Positions 1 through 8,179 of a DNA stretch of 64,000 nt are shown piece after piece. The stretch comes from Sulfopaludibacter sp963835555 (GTDB lineage: Bacteria > Acidobacteriota > Terriglobia > Bryobacterales > Bryobacteraceae), in contig CAWIGC010000039.1 in the NCBI GenBank assembly GCA_963835555.1, forward strand, positions 124,001 to 188,000, written 5' to 3'. Numbering within the stretch: the stretch's first letter is position 1; each line of letters starts with the position of its first letter. The notes under the pieces are model-generated. The model ran no database searches. It was given only the letters and a program-made list of their open reading frames with translations, and was not told the DNA's origin. Position numbers and translations under genes: made by a program.

Positions 1-498
1 CCTATGAACACCGGAGGCATTCCGACCTCACAATATATTCCGCTGCCGGAACGGTTTTTCAGCGGTGGCGAATCCAGCATGAGAGGCTTTGCCACGGACC
101 AGGCCGGACCGCGCGACTCCGAAACCGGCTTCCCATTGGGCGGCAATGCGTTGTTCCTGCACAGCACGGAACTTCGCTTCCCTTTCATTGGCGAAAATAT
201 CCAGGGAGTGTTTTTCCATGATATGGGGAACGTCTATACTTCCCTTGGCTCGATTTCGTTTCGAGTGCATCAGAAGAACCTGACCGACTTCGACTATATG
301 GTCCACGCCGTCGGCTTCGGCATCCGGTATAAGACTCCGCTCGGCCCGCTACGGGTCGATCTGGCGTATGCCCTCAATCCCCCGACATTCAACGGCCTGC
401 AAGGGACCTATGATCAACTTCTCTTCGGCGGTGCGCAGAAAACGGTCACCAACTCGGGTCACTTCCAATTCTTCTTTTCGATCGGACAGGCATTCTGA
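1..498 (+). CDS. Omp85/BamA-family outer membrane protein, C-terminal part (5' truncated by window edge)
   Basis: Only the last 165 or so residues are in the window and the frame is open to base 1. The sequence shows the end of an Omp85 (D15 surface antigen) barrel. There is a GGESSMRGF segment close to the conserved RGF motif of the L6 loop region, alternating hydrophobic strands such as LRVDLAYAL, and a terminal aromatic residue (FFFSIGQAF) as expected of a barrel recognised by the BAM machinery. The protein would insert or secrete proteins at the outer membrane. The next genes are SurA-like and TamB, so it may be a BamA or a TamA-type partner; the missing POTRA region would decide. The stop at 496-498 is followed one base later by the next start. 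Confidence 0.85.
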   Translation, partial: PMNTGGIPTSQYIPLPERFFSGGESSMRGFATDQAGPRDSETGFPLGGNALFLHSTELRFPFIGENIQGVFFHDMGNVYTSLGSISFRVHQKNLTDFDYMVHAVGFGIRYKTPLGPLRVDLAYALNPPTFNGLQGTYDQLLFGGAQKTVTNSGHFQFFFSIGQAF

Positions 499-499
499 C

Positions 500-1087
500 A
501 TGCGATTGCGTTTCTGCCGTCACTTTCGGTTCGTCGCCGCCGTCCTCGCGATCCTGTCTGCATCCGCCGCGGCTGTGGTGGACCGCATCGCAATCGTGAT
601 CGATAAAAAGGTGATCACTGAGAGCGAGTTACTCGATGACCTCCGCCTCACCGACTTTATCAATGGCCAGCCGCTGGATCTGGGCCCCCTGGCGCGCAGG
701 GAAGCCGCCGAACATCTCATAGATCAGGAACTCATTCGCCGCGATATGGAAAGTGGCGGTTTCGTCAAACCGGATGCGGCGCAGGGGAATGCGGTTCTGC
801 GCAAATTCCGCCAGGACCATTACCCGTCACTGGCCGCTTACCGCGCAGCGCTGGAGAAATACGGAGTGACTGAAGAGCAGTTGAAGCGACGCCTGCTTTG
901 GCAACTGACTGCCATAGAGTTTACCGATCTCCGCTTCCGTCCCGTGCAGGCGGAGGAACCGTCTCAGTCGGCCGACCGCGCGGTGACCGATGGCGCCGCG
1001 GCCAGTGTGGATCAGCAGATGGATGCCTGGCTGAAGCAGGCGCGCGCCACCACCAAAATCGTACTCAAGCCGGAGGCGTTTCAATGA
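500..1087 (+). CDS. Exported SurA N-domain-like protein (short, no PPIase domain)
   Basis: The predicted protein has 195 residues. It begins with a signal peptide (basic MRLRFCRHFRF, then a hydrophobic stretch ending near SASAAA). The mature part, VDRIAIVIDKKVITESEL, matches the start of the SurA/PpiD chaperone N-domain, followed by helical segments (REAAEHLIDQELI, EEQLKRRLLWQL) typical of that fold. There is no parvulin PPIase domain, so it is about half of SurA length. It probably acts as a periplasmic chaperone for outer-membrane clients. The ATG at 500 was chosen because it follows the Omp85 stop by one base and gives a proper signal peptide. The stop overlaps the TamB start (ATGA), indicating translational coupling. 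Confidence 0.8.
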   Translation: MRLRFCRHFRFVAAVLAILSASAAAVVDRIAIVIDKKVITESELLDDLRLTDFINGQPLDLGPLARREAAEHLIDQELIRRDMESGGFVKPDAAQGNAVLRKFRQDHYPSLAAYRAALEKYGVTEEQLKRRLLWQLTAIEFTDLRFRPVQAEEPSQSADRAVTDGAAASVDQQMDAWLKQARATTKIVLKPEAFQ

Positions 1088-4000
1088 CTCGCCGCAGGAA
1101 GGTTCTTTCCATCATCGCCGCCTCGCTGTTCGGGTTGGTCGTGGTCGTCTTTGTGGCGGGAATCCTGATTGTGCGGACCGACTGGTTCCGCAATATGGTT
1201 CGCGACAAGATCATCACAGCGGTCCAGGAGGCAACCGGCGGCAAGGTCGAGATTGCCTCTTTCCGTTTCGACTGGACACACCTGCGCGCGCAGGTGCGCG
1301 ACCTCGTGGTCCACGGACTGGAACCGCTAAATGCCGCCCCGCTATTCCGCGCCAACCTGGTGCAGGTGGACCTGAAAGTGACTTCCCCGTTCCACGGATT
1401 CGTGGATCTTGCGTATCTGCTGGTAGACACTCCGCAGGCCAATGTGATTGTGTATGCGGACGGACGTACGAACATTCCCGCTCCAAAACTTCAACCCAAG
1501 AGCAGCGGCAAAACCGGCGTCGAGACAATTGTGGACCTTGCCATCGGCCGGTTTGATCTCCGCAATGGCTCTTTTGTGTTCAGCGGCCGCAAGAGCGACC
1601 TTGCTGCCAGCGGCGCAGCTCTTCGCGCTCAGTTGACATACAGCGTAGTAAATGCCAGTTATTCAGGGGAGATCGATGTCTCGCCTCTGCGCCTGCAGTC
1701 CGGCGGGAATCCGCCGCTCGATGTGGACGTCCGCCTGCCGCTCACTATGCAGAAAGACAGAATCATGCTGGCAAACGCTCAGTTGCGGACGGCGAACTCG
1801 CAGGTTGTGCTCAGCGGATCCATGGATCACTTGATCGATCCGCGCCTCTCCGCCCACATCAACGCCAAGGTGGCGCTCGATGAAGCGAAGCGCGCGCTAG
1901 GCCTCACCATGCCATTGGACACTGCGCGCGGACCGCGATTCCTGTTGGCGGACGTGACCGGCACGATGGACCGCGCAAGCGTGAAACTGCAAACGGCGCG
2001 CGCGAGTCTCGGCGCCAGTGATATTGAAGCTTCCGGCACCTTGAGGGATGCCACTCAGCAAGCCTGGATGCGATTCCGGTCCACGCTTTCGCTGGGCGAA
2101 CTGGGTACTCTTTTGCGTTTAAGCGCAAGGCCGGAGGGCATCGTTAAGGCGGGCGGCAACGCTACAATAGATGCGAACAATAGCTATAAACTAGCCGGCA
2201 ACGTGGACGCTCGCGGCGTCGCCTTTCATCAGGGAAACGTCGCCATCCGCAATGTCAGCATGGATTCCGCGGTAACCGCCGATAATACCCGCATCGAACT
2301 CTCCGGGCTGCGACTCTCCGTGCTGGGCGGCGCGTTTGCCGGTTCGGCGGGCATTGAGAACTTGGCGCGATACCATCTCGCCGGCAACTTGCGCGATTTC
2401 GATATTGCCCGGGTCGCCGCTCTTCTTGCGCCCAAGTCGCTCGGCTACGATGGCATCGTGTCCGGCAAGGTGGCGGCGGCCGGCAGCATTCACGATACTT
2501 CCGCGCTGGTCGCCACGGCGAGCCTCGGAATAACCCCTGGTCCTCAAGGCATTCCGGTCTCCGGACGGTTGGGCATCGACTATAACGGCCGCACAGGAAT
2601 TGTCAGTGTAGACCATTCCCACCTGGAGCTTCCGCATACGACAGCCGATTTTGACGGCTCCCTGGGACGCCAGGTGCAAGTCAGGGTAGTCTCGCACAAT
2701 TTGGCCGATCTGCGGCCAATTGCGGCTATCCCTGTCACGTTCGGCCAGAATGGCGGTGTCACCGTCAATGCCACCGTATCGGGCAGTCTGTCTGCGCCCC
2801 ACATTGCCGGCCGCGTGGCTGTCACAAACTTCGCGGTAGAGGGCCGGCCGTTCACAAGCTTCACCGCCGGAGTGGACGCAACACAATCCGCGGCCAACAT
2901 CACTAATGCAGTCCTCACTCGCGGCACCCTGCAGGCGCAGTTCTCAGCCGCCGTCGGACTGCACCGGTGGAAGCCGGAGAATTATGACCGGCTCAAGGCC
3001 GACCTCGTGATTCGCAATGCAGATCTGCAAGACGTACTGGCCGTTGCCGGGCAGGCCGGCATCCCGGCCAGCGGCGCGTTACATGCCGACGCCCACATCG
3101 ATGGCACCGTGGGCTCGCCTGCCGGGAGCGCGGATTTCGGCATTGACCGTGGCTCTCTTCAAGGGGCAGCGTTCGATAGCATCTCCGGCCGCGCCGCTCT
3201 CAATCAGACCGCCATCGACGTGCCGGGCCTCAGCCTTGTAGCCGGGCCGTCGCGGATCGACGCCACCGCCCACTATCAGCACGCTGTGAACGATTTGCAG
3301 CACGGTGTACTGACAGCGCATGTGGCCAGCAATCAGGTTCAACTCGCCCGAATTCAATTCTTGATGAAAGACAGGCCGGGGCTGGGCGGGATCCTCAGCC
3401 TGAATGCCGATGCCACGGCCTCGATTGCGCCCTCGGCCGCCGGAACGGAGGTCCAACTGGCGGCATTGAACGCCACCGCGTCAGCGCATAACCTGGTCAT
3501 GGAAGGCAAGGCGCTCGGAAATTTCGACGCGACGGCCTCAACCGCCGGGACCGCGCTCCATTACAACATCATCTCCAATTTCGCGGGATCCACAATCCGG
3601 GTGAACGGCCAATCCGCCCTGACCGGCGATCACCAGACCAGCGCTTCTGCCAAGATATCCAATCTTCCGATCGACCGCGTCTTGGCGCTCGCCGGCCAGC
3701 GCGACGTTCCGGTGACGGGCGCGCTATCCGCAGATGCCCAGGTGAGCGGGACGTTGAAGAACCCTCAGGCGAAGGGCACCGCCACGATTGTGAATGGCGC
3801 CGCTTATAACGAACCGTTCACGCGTCTTCAAACCTCCTTCAATTTTACCGACGGGCTGGTGGACGTGCCGCAGTTTCACCTTGAGGACGGGCCCTCCACC
3901 CTGGACGTGAGCGCCAGTTTCAACCATCCCGCCGGAGATTTGCAGCATGGCCAGGTTCGATTCCGCGCCCGGAGCAATGAGATTCAGCTCTCCCGCCTCC

Positions 4001-5919
4001 ACGCGCTCGCTGCCGCGCGGCCGGGACTTGCCGGCCTGGTGCAGTTGACCGCCGGTGGAGCCGCCACGCTTCGCGGCAGTGCGCCGATTGCCTTTTCTAC
4101 CCTGGATGCCCGCCTGGCGGCGCACAGCCTTACCATGAACAGGAAGGAACTGGGCGGCCTCACCGCCACCGCGAACGCCACCGGCAACACCGTGGAATTC
4201 AATCTGAAGTCGGACTTCGCTCACTCCGATATTCAAGGCTCCGGACATCTCGACCTCGCCGCGGGCTATCCGGTCGATGCGCAAATGACGTTCACCGGAG
4301 TCACCTGGTCCGGCCTGAGCCCGCTGCTTTCCGCCACGGCTCAGCCCTTCGATGGGTCCCTGGACGGACGCGCGACCGTCTCGGGTCCGGCTGCGCATCC
4401 CGACTCGCTGCAAGGCACTATCCAACTGACCAGACTGGAGTCGCACTCGGTCGCCACCGGCGCGGCGAAAACGCCCCGCGTCGCATTTGAGGTGCACAAC
4501 GCCGGCAATGTGCAGGTATCGCTGGCGAACTCCGCGGTCACTATACAACACTTTCATTTGACCGGCCCGTACACAGATCTCACACTCGCCGGAAATGCCT
4601 CCCTGAAAGCTTCTCAGCCGCTCAATCTTCGCGCCAGCGGCAATTTTAAGCTTACCGCCCTGGAAGCTTTCAGCTCCAATATCTTCTCGTCCGGCGCGGT
4701 GATTCTGAACGCGACCGTAACCGGAAACCCCTCGCAACCGGTGATCCACGGGAGCCTGCAGTTGCAGAAGAGCTCTTTCCACCTGACCAGCCTTCCCAAC
4801 GGAATTACGAATGCGAATGGCACGGTGAACTTCAACGGCACTCAGGCCGTGATCCAAAATTTGTCCGGGGAAACAGGCGGCGGCAAAGTAACTCTGGCGG
4901 GCTACGTCACTTACTCCGGCCCAGACCCTCAGTTTCGCATCCAGGCGACCGCCAATCACGTTCATGTCGATTATCCGGAAACGGTAACTACCGAAGCAAA
5001 TGCCAGGCTGACGCTCGCCGGTACGGAGTCCAGAAGCCTCGTCTCCGGAAATGTCACGGTGCTGAGTGTGGCCATCCACGCACATAGCGATATGGGTTCT
5101 ATCCTTACGTCCGCGGCGGCGCCTCCCTCGGCAAACGCAGCCAGCACGGGACTGCTCGGCGGCATGCGGTTCGATGTGCGCATTCGTACTTCACCGGCTG
5201 TTCAATTTCGAACCGCTCTCACGGAAAATCTCCAGGCGGACGCAGACTTGAACCTCCGCGGCACTCCGGATCATCCCGGCATGATCGGCCGGTTAGTAGT
5301 CAATTCCGGCGATGTCATCTTCTTTGGCGCGAAGTATTCCGTCGATCAGGGCACCGTCTCCTTTTACAATGCGAATGAAATTATCCCGGTCCTCAATGTG
5401 GATCTGGAAACCACGGTGGTAGGCGTTGATGTAAGTCTCAGCGTCACCGGTCCGATGAGCAAGCTGAAACTCTCCTATCATTCCGACCCCCCTCTGGAGT
5501 TTCAACAGATCGTCTCCCTGTTGGCCTCCGGCAAACAACCCACCACCGATCCGGTGCTTGCTGCGCACCAACCGCAGCCCCAACAGCAGAATTTGGAGCA
5601 GGCCGGAGCTTCCGCCGTACTGGGGACGGCAATCGCAAATCCGGTCTCGGGCCGCTTGCAGCGACTCTTCGGGGTTTCCAAATTATCCATTGACCCGCAG
5701 ATTGTGGGAGAGACCAGCAATAACCCGCAGGCCACTCTTACTCTGCAGCAGCAGATAACTCCTGACATCACATTCACTTACATACAGGACGTAACACAAA
5801 CCAATCCCAGTGCGATCCGCATCGAATGGGCTATCAATCCGCACTTTTCCGCCGTCGCGCAGCGGGACGTTTTCGGTGAATTCGCTCTCGACTTCTTTTA
5901 CAAGAAACGGTTCCATTGA
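1084..5919 (+). CDS. TamB-like translocation and assembly module protein (DUF490)
   Basis: The protein has 1611 residues, the usual range for TamB/YtfN proteins. An N-terminal membrane anchor (about residues 8-30, IIAASLFGLVVVVFVAGILIV) is followed by an AsmA-like beginning and a very long repetitive beta-rich region. The C-terminal DUF490 domain ends in KLSIDPQIVGE, TLTLQQQITPDITFTY and EFALDFFYKKRFH. Family knowledge: TamB spans the periplasm and takes part in outer-membrane protein insertion or lipid transport with an Omp85 partner, here encoded two genes upstream. Residues about 652-868 and 869-1085 form an obvious internal duplication. The start at 1084 overlaps the previous stop and gives the anchor; a longer frame to 898 is a shadow of the SurA-like gene. 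Confidence 0.9.
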   Translation: MTRRRKVLSIIAASLFGLVVVVFVAGILIVRTDWFRNMVRDKIITAVQEATGGKVEIASFRFDWTHLRAQVRDLVVHGLEPLNAAPLFRANLVQVDLKVTSPFHGFVDLAYLLVDTPQANVIVYADGRTNIPAPKLQPKSSGKTGVETIVDLAIGRFDLRNGSFVFSGRKSDLAASGAALRAQLTYSVVNASYSGEIDVSPLRLQSGGNPPLDVDVRLPLTMQKDRIMLANAQLRTANSQVVLSGSMDHLIDPRLSAHINAKVALDEAKRALGLTMPLDTARGPRFLLADVTGTMDRASVKLQTARASLGASDIEASGTLRDATQQAWMRFRSTLSLGELGTLLRLSARPEGIVKAGGNATIDANNSYKLAGNVDARGVAFHQGNVAIRNVSMDSAVTADNTRIELSGLRLSVLGGAFAGSAGIENLARYHLAGNLRDFDIARVAALLAPKSLGYDGIVSGKVAAAGSIHDTSALVATASLGITPGPQGIPVSGRLGIDYNGRTGIVSVDHSHLELPHTTADFDGSLGRQVQVRVVSHNLADLRPIAAIPVTFGQNGGVTVNATVSGSLSAPHIAGRVAVTNFAVEGRPFTSFTAGVDATQSAANITNAVLTRGTLQAQFSAAVGLHRWKPENYDRLKADLVIRNADLQDVLAVAGQAGIPASGALHADAHIDGTVGSPAGSADFGIDRGSLQGAAFDSISGRAALNQTAIDVPGLSLVAGPSRIDATAHYQHAVNDLQHGVLTAHVASNQVQLARIQFLMKDRPGLGGILSLNADATASIAPSAAGTEVQLAALNATASAHNLVMEGKALGNFDATASTAGTALHYNIISNFAGSTIRVNGQSALTGDHQTSASAKISNLPIDRVLALAGQRDVPVTGALSADAQVSGTLKNPQAKGTATIVNGAAYNEPFTRLQTSFNFTDGLVDVPQFHLEDGPSTLDVSASFNHPAGDLQHGQVRFRARSNEIQLSRLHALAAARPGLAGLVQLTAGGAATLRGSAPIAFSTLDARLAAHSLTMNRKELGGLTATANATGNTVEFNLKSDFAHSDIQGSGHLDLAAGYPVDAQMTFTGVTWSGLSPLLSATAQPFDGSLDGRATVSGPAAHPDSLQGTIQLTRLESHSVATGAAKTPRVAFEVHNAGNVQVSLANSAVTIQHFHLTGPYTDLTLAGNASLKASQPLNLRASGNFKLTALEAFSSNIFSSGAVILNATVTGNPSQPVIHGSLQLQKSSFHLTSLPNGITNANGTVNFNGTQAVIQNLSGETGGGKVTLAGYVTYSGPDPQFRIQATANHVHVDYPETVTTEANARLTLAGTESRSLVSGNVTVLSVAIHAHSDMGSILTSAAAPPSANAASTGLLGGMRFDVRIRTSPAVQFRTALTENLQADADLNLRGTPDHPGMIGRLVVNSGDVIFFGAKYSVDQGTVSFYNANEIIPVLNVDLETTVVGVDVSLSVTGPMSKLKLSYHSDPPLEFQQIVSLLASGKQPTTDPVLAAHQPQPQQQNLEQAGASAVLGTAIANPVSGRLQRLFGVSKLSIDPQIVGETSNNPQATLTLQQQITPDITFTYIQDVTQTNPSAIRIEWAINPHFSAVAQRDVFGEFALDFFYKKRFH

Positions 5920-5966
5920 CACCAATTCACCCGGTCTTTGGGAGTTGAATTGCTTTATTCCTTCCC

Positions 5967-5972
5967 AGGGAG
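5967..5972 (+). promoter_or_regulatory. Displaced ribosome binding site AGGGAG of the BON gene
   Basis: AGGGAG lies eight bases before the ATG at 5981 that is formed by the left target duplication. In the pre-insertion sequence, obtained by removing the IS and one duplication copy, the same site would sit eight bases before the BON-lipoprotein start. Now it precedes only a 12-codon frame (MALNENPTDGSF) that stops at 6019 inside the IS. Confidence 0.75.
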
Positions 5973-5974
5973 AC

Positions 5975-5982
5975 GAACAAAT
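5975..5982 (+). repeat. Target site duplication, left copy (GAACAAAT)
   Basis: The 8-bp sequence GAACAAAT directly abuts the left IS end and is repeated exactly at 7343-7350. Eight base pairs is the duplication length known for ISL3-family elements. Confidence 0.93.
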
Positions 5983-6003
5983 GGCACTGAACGAGAATCC
6001 GAC
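5983..6003 (+). repeat. IS left terminal inverted repeat (IRL)
   Basis: These 21 bases match the reverse complement of 7322-7342 at 16 positions. They share the outer GGC, then CTG, and the inner core GAATCCGAC. Confidence 0.88.
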
Positions 6004-6015
6004 GGATGGCTCATT

Positions 6016-7266
6016 TTAGGCGGCTTTCCTGACAGTGTGAACGGTGATGAATTCGAGGTTGGTCACCGCCATGCGCTTGGCCTTCAGCAACAGGTAGCGA
6101 AGGTTCTGATACCCGCGGCCCCGGTTGATCAGCATGCGAATGTTCCCGTTGACCGCCTCGACTACGCCAAAGCGAACCTTAGTCTCGCAATAATTGGCGA
6201 TGCCAGCCACGTGCTTCAGGAGGGTCGCTGCGAGTTTTTCGAACGGAGCCAGCCGTTGCCATTTCAGCTGCCCCATCCATTTGTTCAGGTAGTTGAGCAT
6301 CGCCCCTCGGTAGCTGTAATTCCACAGCCTCTCTAAGCTTTCTTTCAGAAGGTAGGCTTTGAAAACCCGCCGGTTCAGTTGGAACAACCGGTTCAAATCC
6401 CCACGGTGTTCCTGCGTCAGGTTCTTCCAGCGACTCAGCAGCAACCATTTCTTCCCTTTGATGAGACCCCGCTTCTTGGGCCCTTGCCGGAAGAACTCCG
6501 CCTTCCGTACCTCATCAATGGCGTCGTTGGCGTGTTGCATGATATGGAACTTGTCGTAGACGATCCTGCACTGCGGCGCCCATTGCTCGATGCTCAACCG
6601 GAACGGCTCCCACATGTCTACACACGCCGCCTCAATTCGTTTCCGCTGCCGGCTGACCAACTGGCTACGAAAGAAATCATCCAGCGTTTCCTTCTTCCGC
6701 TCGCGGCCGAACCACAGCGGCTCACCGGTCTCCAGATTGCACACCACCGTGAGAAACTTCCCCTTCTTCCCTCGGTAGATTTCATCCACCCCCATCTGGC
6801 GTAGCGGTGGCTGACGCCGTTTCGCGTCCCATCGCTCCAAACAGCGCAGATCGATGGCACGGACCGTGCTCGCCGCCAGCCCCATCCGTCGCGCCACTTG
6901 ACGTGCCGCCGCACTCTCACAAGCTTGTCCCACGGCTTCCTCGAAGCGCTTGCTGTAAGGCGCCTTACTCGGCAACTGAGCCACCTTCTCGGCCCGTATC
7001 CCACAGCGCGGGCACTTCACCCGGTACGTCTCCACCACCACCGTCGTCCGGTACTCAAAGCAGGGCAGGTCGCGCACTTCCCGCTCGCACACCTCGTGGA
7101 TCAGGCTGGCTGCCACATGCTGCCCACATCCCGAACAAATCAGCTTTAACCCGGTCTTCTTCCGCCTCACCCACAGCTTCAGATCCTTGCCCCGCTCGTC
7201 GATCTCCATCCGATAGACCTTGTATCCAGGCCATCCCAGAACCCTCGTCCACTCATGTTCCCGCAT
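6016..7266 (-). CDS. ISL3-family transposase
   Basis: The protein has 416 residues, the usual size for ISL3 (IS204/IS1001/IS1165) transposases. Near the N-terminus is the family zinc finger, with cysteine pairs in LICSGCGQH (about 43-51) and VKCPRCGIR. A helix-turn-helix-like stretch (ARRMGLAASTVRAI) follows. The DDE domain shows the first Asp in QMGVDEIYRGKKG, the second in CRIVYDKFHIMQHAN and the Glu in VVEAVNGNIR, followed by RGRGYQNLRYLLLKAKRM. It catalyses cut-and-paste or replicative movement of the flanking IS. A GAGAGG purine run directly adjoins the ATG, so the exact start is uncertain. Frame and catalytic residues are intact, so it could be active. Confidence 0.95.
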   Translation of the reverse strand: MREHEWTRVLGWPGYKVYRMEIDERGKDLKLWVRRKKTGLKLICSGCGQHVAASLIHEVCEREVRDLPCFEYRTTVVVETYRVKCPRCGIRAEKVAQLPSKAPYSKRFEEAVGQACESAAARQVARRMGLAASTVRAIDLRCLERWDAKRRQPPLRQMGVDEIYRGKKGKFLTVVCNLETGEPLWFGRERKKETLDDFFRSQLVSRQRKRIEAACVDMWEPFRLSIEQWAPQCRIVYDKFHIMQHANDAIDEVRKAEFFRQGPKKRGLIKGKKWLLLSRWKNLTQEHRGDLNRLFQLNRRVFKAYLLKESLERLWNYSYRGAMLNYLNKWMGQLKWQRLAPFEKLAATLLKHVAGIANYCETKVRFGVVEAVNGNIRMLINRGRGYQNLRYLLLKAKRMAVTNLEFITVHTVRKAA

Positions 7267-7272
7267 CCTCTC

Positions 7273-7309
7273 AGGCTAGCCAACAAAACCTCTCTGAGAA
7301 AGCTAGCCT
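7273..7309. promoter_or_regulatory. Inverted repeat/hairpin between transposase start and right IS end
   Basis: AGGCTAGC (7273-7280) and GCTAGCCT (7302-7309) form a perfect 8-bp stem around a 21-base loop, just upstream of the transposase start. A stem here could limit transposase translation from transcripts entering through the IS end, as known for some other IS families. That role is inference. Confidence 0.5.
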
Positions 7310-7321
7310 TTCGGGCAGATT

Positions 7322-7342
7322 GTCGGATTCCTGCGCAGAGCC
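7322..7342 (-). repeat. IS right terminal inverted repeat (IRR)
   Basis: Reverse complement begins GGCTCTGCGC and contains GAATCCGAC, matching the left end at 16 of 21 positions. It abuts the second GAACAAAT copy. Confidence 0.88.
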
Positions 7343-7350
7343 GAACAAAT
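7343..7350 (+). repeat. Target site duplication, right copy (GAACAAAT)
   Basis: Exact copy of 5975-5982 immediately outside the right IS end. Its last two bases form the AT of the BON gene's ATG, so the insertion kept the start codon. Confidence 0.93.
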
Positions 7351-7660
7351 GAGATTGCTCTTATCGGTGGTGGTACTGGGACTCTATCTGGTGGGTTGCA
7401 GAACTAATGAATCCCCGGAATCGCAGGTAAATGATCTCGAGATTGTCGCGCAGGTGAAATCCAAGCTGGCCTCCGGCATTGGTCCCGCCACTGTGACTAA
7501 CGTCTCGGTTGACTCGACCAATGGCGTGGTCACACTGGCGGGTCAGGTGGATTCGGCAGACATCAAAACCAAGGCTGGGACTGTCGCCCAAAATATCGCG
7601 AAAGTAAAACGGGTGATAAACAACATTCAGGTCGCTATAAAGCCGGCCGGCCTGCCTTAG
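7349..7660 (+). CDS. BON-domain lipoprotein (native RBS displaced by IS)
   Basis: The protein has 103 residues with a lipoprotein signal (MRLLLSVVVLGLYLVGC, lipobox LVGC, Cys at residue 17). A single BON domain follows: VAQVKSKLASG, then VSVDSTNGVVTLAGQV, and VKRVINNIQV at the end. BON domains bind membranes or act in osmotic and envelope stress (OsmY and similar). The ATG at 7349 overlaps the IS target duplication. Its good AGGGAG site now lies 1.37 kb away on the other side of the IS. The new upstream sequence offers only a weak GCAGAG eight bases before the ATG, so expression probably depends on the IS end and may be low. Confidence 0.9.
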   Translation: MRLLLSVVVLGLYLVGCRTNESPESQVNDLEIVAQVKSKLASGIGPATVTNVSVDSTNGVVTLAGQVDSADIKTKAGTVAQNIAKVKRVINNIQVAIKPAGLP

Positions 7661-7742
7661 ACCCTTGTTTGGTTAGAAGCGGAACATCCCGGCGAGCTAT
7701 TAGGCAACAAAGGTGCAAGCTTTTCACGTGTAAGGAGACTTT

Positions 7743-8177
7743 ATGCGAGAAGGCAAGATCAAGCAAACCGATCCCGAAAGCAACTACCGCCGCGTGATGG
7801 CGGCGAGCACACTGACGGGCGATGGTGTGCGCAACGCCGCGGGCGAAGACCTCGGCAAGGTCGATGAGATTATGATAGACATTCCCTCCGGCAGGGTGGC
7901 TTATGCGGTTCTGTCGTTCGGCGGCGTTCTGGGACTGGGGAATAAGCTATTTGCGGTGCCCTGGAGCGCACTCACTGTTGACGAAGACGAGAAGTGCTTC
8001 ATCCTCAATGTAGATAAAGCAACTCTGGAGAGCGCTCCCGGCTTCGACACGAACAATTGGCCCGACATGGCTGACACCACGTTCAGGTCCCAGGTGTTCC
8101 GGCACTACGGCGCGGAGCCTTATTGGGAGGAGGAATATCCGGAGAGGAAGACGTTGCGGGGCGGCGGAGGACTCTAG
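7743..8177 (+). CDS. PRC-barrel domain protein
   Basis: The protein has 144 residues and no signal peptide. Residues about 18-90 match the PRC-barrel fold: AASTLTGDGVRNAAGEDLGK, then VDEIMIDIPSGRVAYAVLSF and LFAVPWSALTVD. PRC-barrels occur in RimM, photosynthetic reaction centre subunit H and many stress proteins; stand-alone versions have no proven reaction. The charged C-terminus (PYWEEEYPERK) is not part of the domain. A good AAGGAG site lies just before the ATG. The setting, after a BON lipoprotein and before a DUF6496-like basic protein, suggests a small stress-related group. Confidence 0.85.
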   Translation: MREGKIKQTDPESNYRRVMAASTLTGDGVRNAAGEDLGKVDEIMIDIPSGRVAYAVLSFGGVLGLGNKLFAVPWSALTVDEDEKCFILNVDKATLESAPGFDTNNWPDMADTTFRSQVFRHYGAEPYWEEEYPERKTLRGGGGL

Positions 8178-8179
8178 CA

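Larger units (their letters stand above)
5983..7342. mobile_element. ISL3-family insertion sequence, complete (1360 bp)
   Basis: The boundaries are fixed by two independent signals. Imperfect terminal inverted repeats begin GGCACTG on the left and GGCTCTG on the right, with 16 of 21 positions matching including GAATCCGAC. An exact 8-bp direct repeat flanks them. The element carries one minus-strand transposase of 416 residues with intact zinc-finger and catalytic regions. It is likely recent, because frame, ends and target duplication are all undamaged. It lies downstream of tamB and separates the ribosome binding site of the BON gene from its start codon. Confidence 0.95.

Noticed and set aside
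3724..5085. 453-codon minus-strand frame opposite tamB
   Set aside because: Low-complexity Gly/Arg/Val-rich translation with no family features; TamB covers the same bases in a well-supported frame.
5981..6019. 12-codon frame behind the displaced AGGGAG site
   Set aside because: Not a gene: it arises by chance from the target duplication and the IS left end. It is recorded only as a consequence of the insertion.
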